Positions 62,385-64,000 of a stretch of DNA of 64,000 nt are shown piece after piece. The translations under genes and the position numbers were made by a program. The notes beneath the pieces were generated by a model. The model was not told the DNA's origin. It worked only from the letters and a program-made list of their open reading frames with translations, and searched no databases. The stretch covers positions 372,001 to 436,000 of the forward strand of contig NZ_ASJB01000080.1 in NCBI RefSeq assembly GCF_000478275.1, read 5' to 3'. Origin of the DNA: Amycolatopsis orientalis DSM 40040 = KCTC 9412 (GTDB lineage Bacteria; Actinomycetota; Actinomycetes; Mycobacteriales; Pseudonocardiaceae). Each line of letters starts with the position of its first letter. Position 1 is the first letter of the stretch.

Positions 62385-64000
62385 CTAGAGGGTGATGGTC
62401 CAGCTGTCGAGCGTGCCGGTGTCCTGGGCGTAGGCGTCGTAGATCACGAGCGTCCAGGTGCCGGCGGCGACCTCGTTGGTCACGTTCACCGAGTAGTTCC
62501 GGGTGCCGAGTTCGGTGCACGGCAGGGAACCGGTCGGCTTCACCGAATACGTGCTGCCGTCGGGGGCCTTCAGGCTGATGCGAAGGTCCTCGGAGCAGGT
62601 GTGCGTCCCGGTGAGGGAGACCTTGACCGGCGACACCGCGTTGCCCGTCGCGGTCGACGTGATCGGGCTGTTGACCGTGGCGTAGTCGTTCAGCGCGTAG
62701 TCGGTGCCGTTGGTGTAGGTCCGTTCGCCGCCGCCGGTGCCGACGGTCAGCGTGTACTGCGCGGTGTGCGTGCCGCTGGCCGCCGTGCCGGTCACCGTGA
62801 TCGTGCTGGTGCCGTTGGGCGTGCTCGCCGACGTCGCGATGGTGAGCGTCGAGGACGCGCCGGACTGGACCGACGCCGGGTTGAACGTCGCGGTCGCCCC
62901 GGCGGGAAGACCACTGGCGCTCAGCGAAACCGACTGCGCCGCACCGTTGACGGTCGCGGTGTTCACCGTGACGGTCGCCGACTGTCCAGGCTGGACGGTG
63001 CCGGAGGTGGGGCTGACACCGACCGAGAAGTCGTTGCCCTGCGGGGTGCACGAGGTCGGCTCACCGGACGCCGCGGTGACGCTGATCGCTTCCCACGCCG
63101 CCTTGGTGGTGTTGAACTCGGTGCAGGAACCCGGGTACAGCGCGAGCGCCGCTTCCAGGGTCGCCTTGCGGGCGGCCTTGTGGTTCCAGCTGGAGGTCTT
63201 CTTCAGCAGGCCGTTGTAGAAGATCTTCGCGGCCTTCTGGATGCCGAGACCGGTGATCGAGGTGTTGTTGCAGGTCGGGCTGGCCGGCTTGCCTGCGGGC
63301 GCGGTGCCCTCGGCCAGCAGGTAGAACCAGTGGTTCTGCGGGCCCGCGGCCGCGTGCACCTCGGTGTTCGGGATGGACGACGAGTAGCAGTCGGGGTTAC
63401 CCGAGATCTTGCTCGGCTTGTACATGTAGCGGATCGGGCCCTGGCCGACCAGGTTCACGCTCTCGCCGACGTCGTAGTCCGGGGTGTCCTTGGCGTTGTT
63501 GGCGTAGTGCTCGGTGATGGCGCCGAAGATGTCACCGGTGGACTCGTTGAGGCCGCCGTTCTCGTTGCCGCTGCCCGCGCCGCCCGGCGTGGTCTGGAAG
63601 ATGGCGTGGCCGTACTCGTGCGCGACGACGTCCATCGGGGTGGCCTGGCGCTGGTTGTCCTGCGAGTGACCGAAGGTGGTCGACGAGCCGTTCCAGTAGG
63701 CGTTCACCTGGTTGAGGCCGACGTAGGCGGGGAAGCCGCCGCCGTTGCCGTTGATGCCGTTACGGCCGAGCCATTCGCTCAGCATCTTCCACTCGGTCTG
63801 GACGCCGAAAAGCGTGTCGACACAAGCGGTTTCCAGGTCGGTGCCGGAACCGTTGCCCCAGTTGTCGTCCGGTCCGCTGAAGGGCGAGCCGTTCTGGCGC
63901 GCGCAGCTGATGTTGCTGCGCTGCGGGTCGCGCATGGTGTAGGTGCCGCCGGAGTTCGTCGTGTCGATGGTGACGTTGCCGACGTAGTAGCTGTTGCCCG
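62385..64000 (-). CDS. Secreted M4-family (thermolysin-like) metallopeptidase, N-terminus outside window
   Basis: The last 538 residues of a neutral metalloprotease; signal and propeptide lie beyond base 64000. Zinc site HEYGHAIFQTTPGGAG and GGLNESTGDIFGAITEHY (third ligand Glu) are intact, and EVHAAAGPQNHWFYLLAEGT carries the active-site His. The N-terminal segment YYVGNVTIDTTNSGGTYTM is the start of the mature M4 fold. The C-terminus (about 215 residues) has the same Ig-like plus P-domain modules as the M28 gene next door. Signal and start cannot be given. Confidence 0.93.
   Translation of the reverse strand, partial: GNSYYVGNVTIDTTNSGGTYTMRDPQRSNISCARQNGSPFSGPDDNWGNGSGTDLETACVDTLFGVQTEWKMLSEWLGRNGINGNGGGFPAYVGLNQVNAYWNGSSTTFGHSQDNQRQATPMDVVAHEYGHAIFQTTPGGAGSGNENGGLNESTGDIFGAITEHYANNAKDTPDYDVGESVNLVGQGPIRYMYKPSKISGNPDCYSSSIPNTEVHAAAGPQNHWFYLLAEGTAPAGKPASPTCNNTSITGLGIQKAAKIFYNGLLKKTSSWNHKAARKATLEAALALYPGSCTEFNTTKAAWEAISVTAASGEPTSCTPQGNDFSVGVSPTSGTVQPGQSATVTVNTATVNGAAQSVSLSASGLPAGATATFNPASVQSGASSTLTIATSASTPNGTSTITVTGTAASGTHTAQYTLTVGTGGGERTYTNGTDYALNDYATVNSPITSTATGNAVSPVKVSLTGTHTCSEDLRISLKAPDGSTYSVKPTGSLPCTELGTRNYSVNVTNEVAAGTWTLVIYDAYAQDTGTLDSWTITL

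Overview
The window is a gene-dense, very GC-rich actinobacterial chromosome segment. It has frequent GTG/TTG starts, short ATGA/GTGA overlaps, a rhamnose-GlcNAc arabinogalactan-linker gene (wbbL), F420 genes and mycobacterial-type gene order. Gene content and style fit Pseudonocardiales, most likely Amycolatopsis or a close relative; this is an inference from memory of gene families, not a database result. No rRNA, tRNA, CRISPR array, prophage or intact insertion sequence was found.

Layout. 0-8 kb: a truncated membrane-anchored protein, birA, a PH-domain membrane protein, HMG-CoA lyase, a decayed acetyltransferase, a TNT-type NAD+ glycohydrolase toxin with its presumed immunity protein, hisN and a two-component system. 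8-13 kb: a Pvc16-like gene behind an atypical LuxR regulator, a NarL-type response regulator, and an oxidoreductase/MFS exporter pair. 13-20 kb: two GtrA paralogues, a very large fused sigma/anti-sigma protein, a degenerate GGDEF-like protein and two overlapping GT87-type mannosyltransferases. 20-25 kb: purK-purE, an acyl-CoA ligase and fadE25. 25-44 kb: DoxX, a TIGR03089 protein, two LytR-CpsA-Psr (LCP) ligases, rmlB-rmlD, a cluster of glycosyltransferases, wbbL, a cytidylyltransferase-like protein and a DNA glycosylase. 44-49.5 kb: small membrane proteins, GntR, NUDIX, fbiB-fbiA and GNAT. 49.5-57 kb: fdxC-dapC, TetR/FAD-monooxygenase, CHAD, dapD and dapE. 57-64 kb: an XRE/TPR regulator, a DUF3152 lipoprotein, a GH18 chitinase under a DasR-like site, and two secreted proteases with nearly identical C-terminal modules.

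How the genes work together. RmlB/RmlD supply dTDP-rhamnose, WbbL uses it to build the arabinogalactan linker, LCP enzymes attach glycopolymers to peptidoglycan, and the GtrA, GT87 and GT2/GT4 genes make other envelope glycans. dapC, dapD and dapE provide diaminopimelate for the same wall. The order birA / PH protein / GtrA / purK / purE / fadE25 / TIGR03089 / LCP / rmlD / wbbL / fbiB / fbiA parallels Mycobacterium tuberculosis Rv3279c to Rv3261, and fdxC-dapC ... dapD-dapE parallels Rv1177-Rv1202.

The most unusual signal is non-coding. At least five families of highly conserved palindromic elements (called A-E here) recur between genes. Several begin exactly at, or supply, the stop codon of the preceding gene. 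One family of about 84 bp has three mutually complementary arms that can form alternative hairpins, and another forms short arrays of 24-bp mini-hairpins. These look like a dispersed REP-type repeat system doubling as 3'-end or terminator structures.
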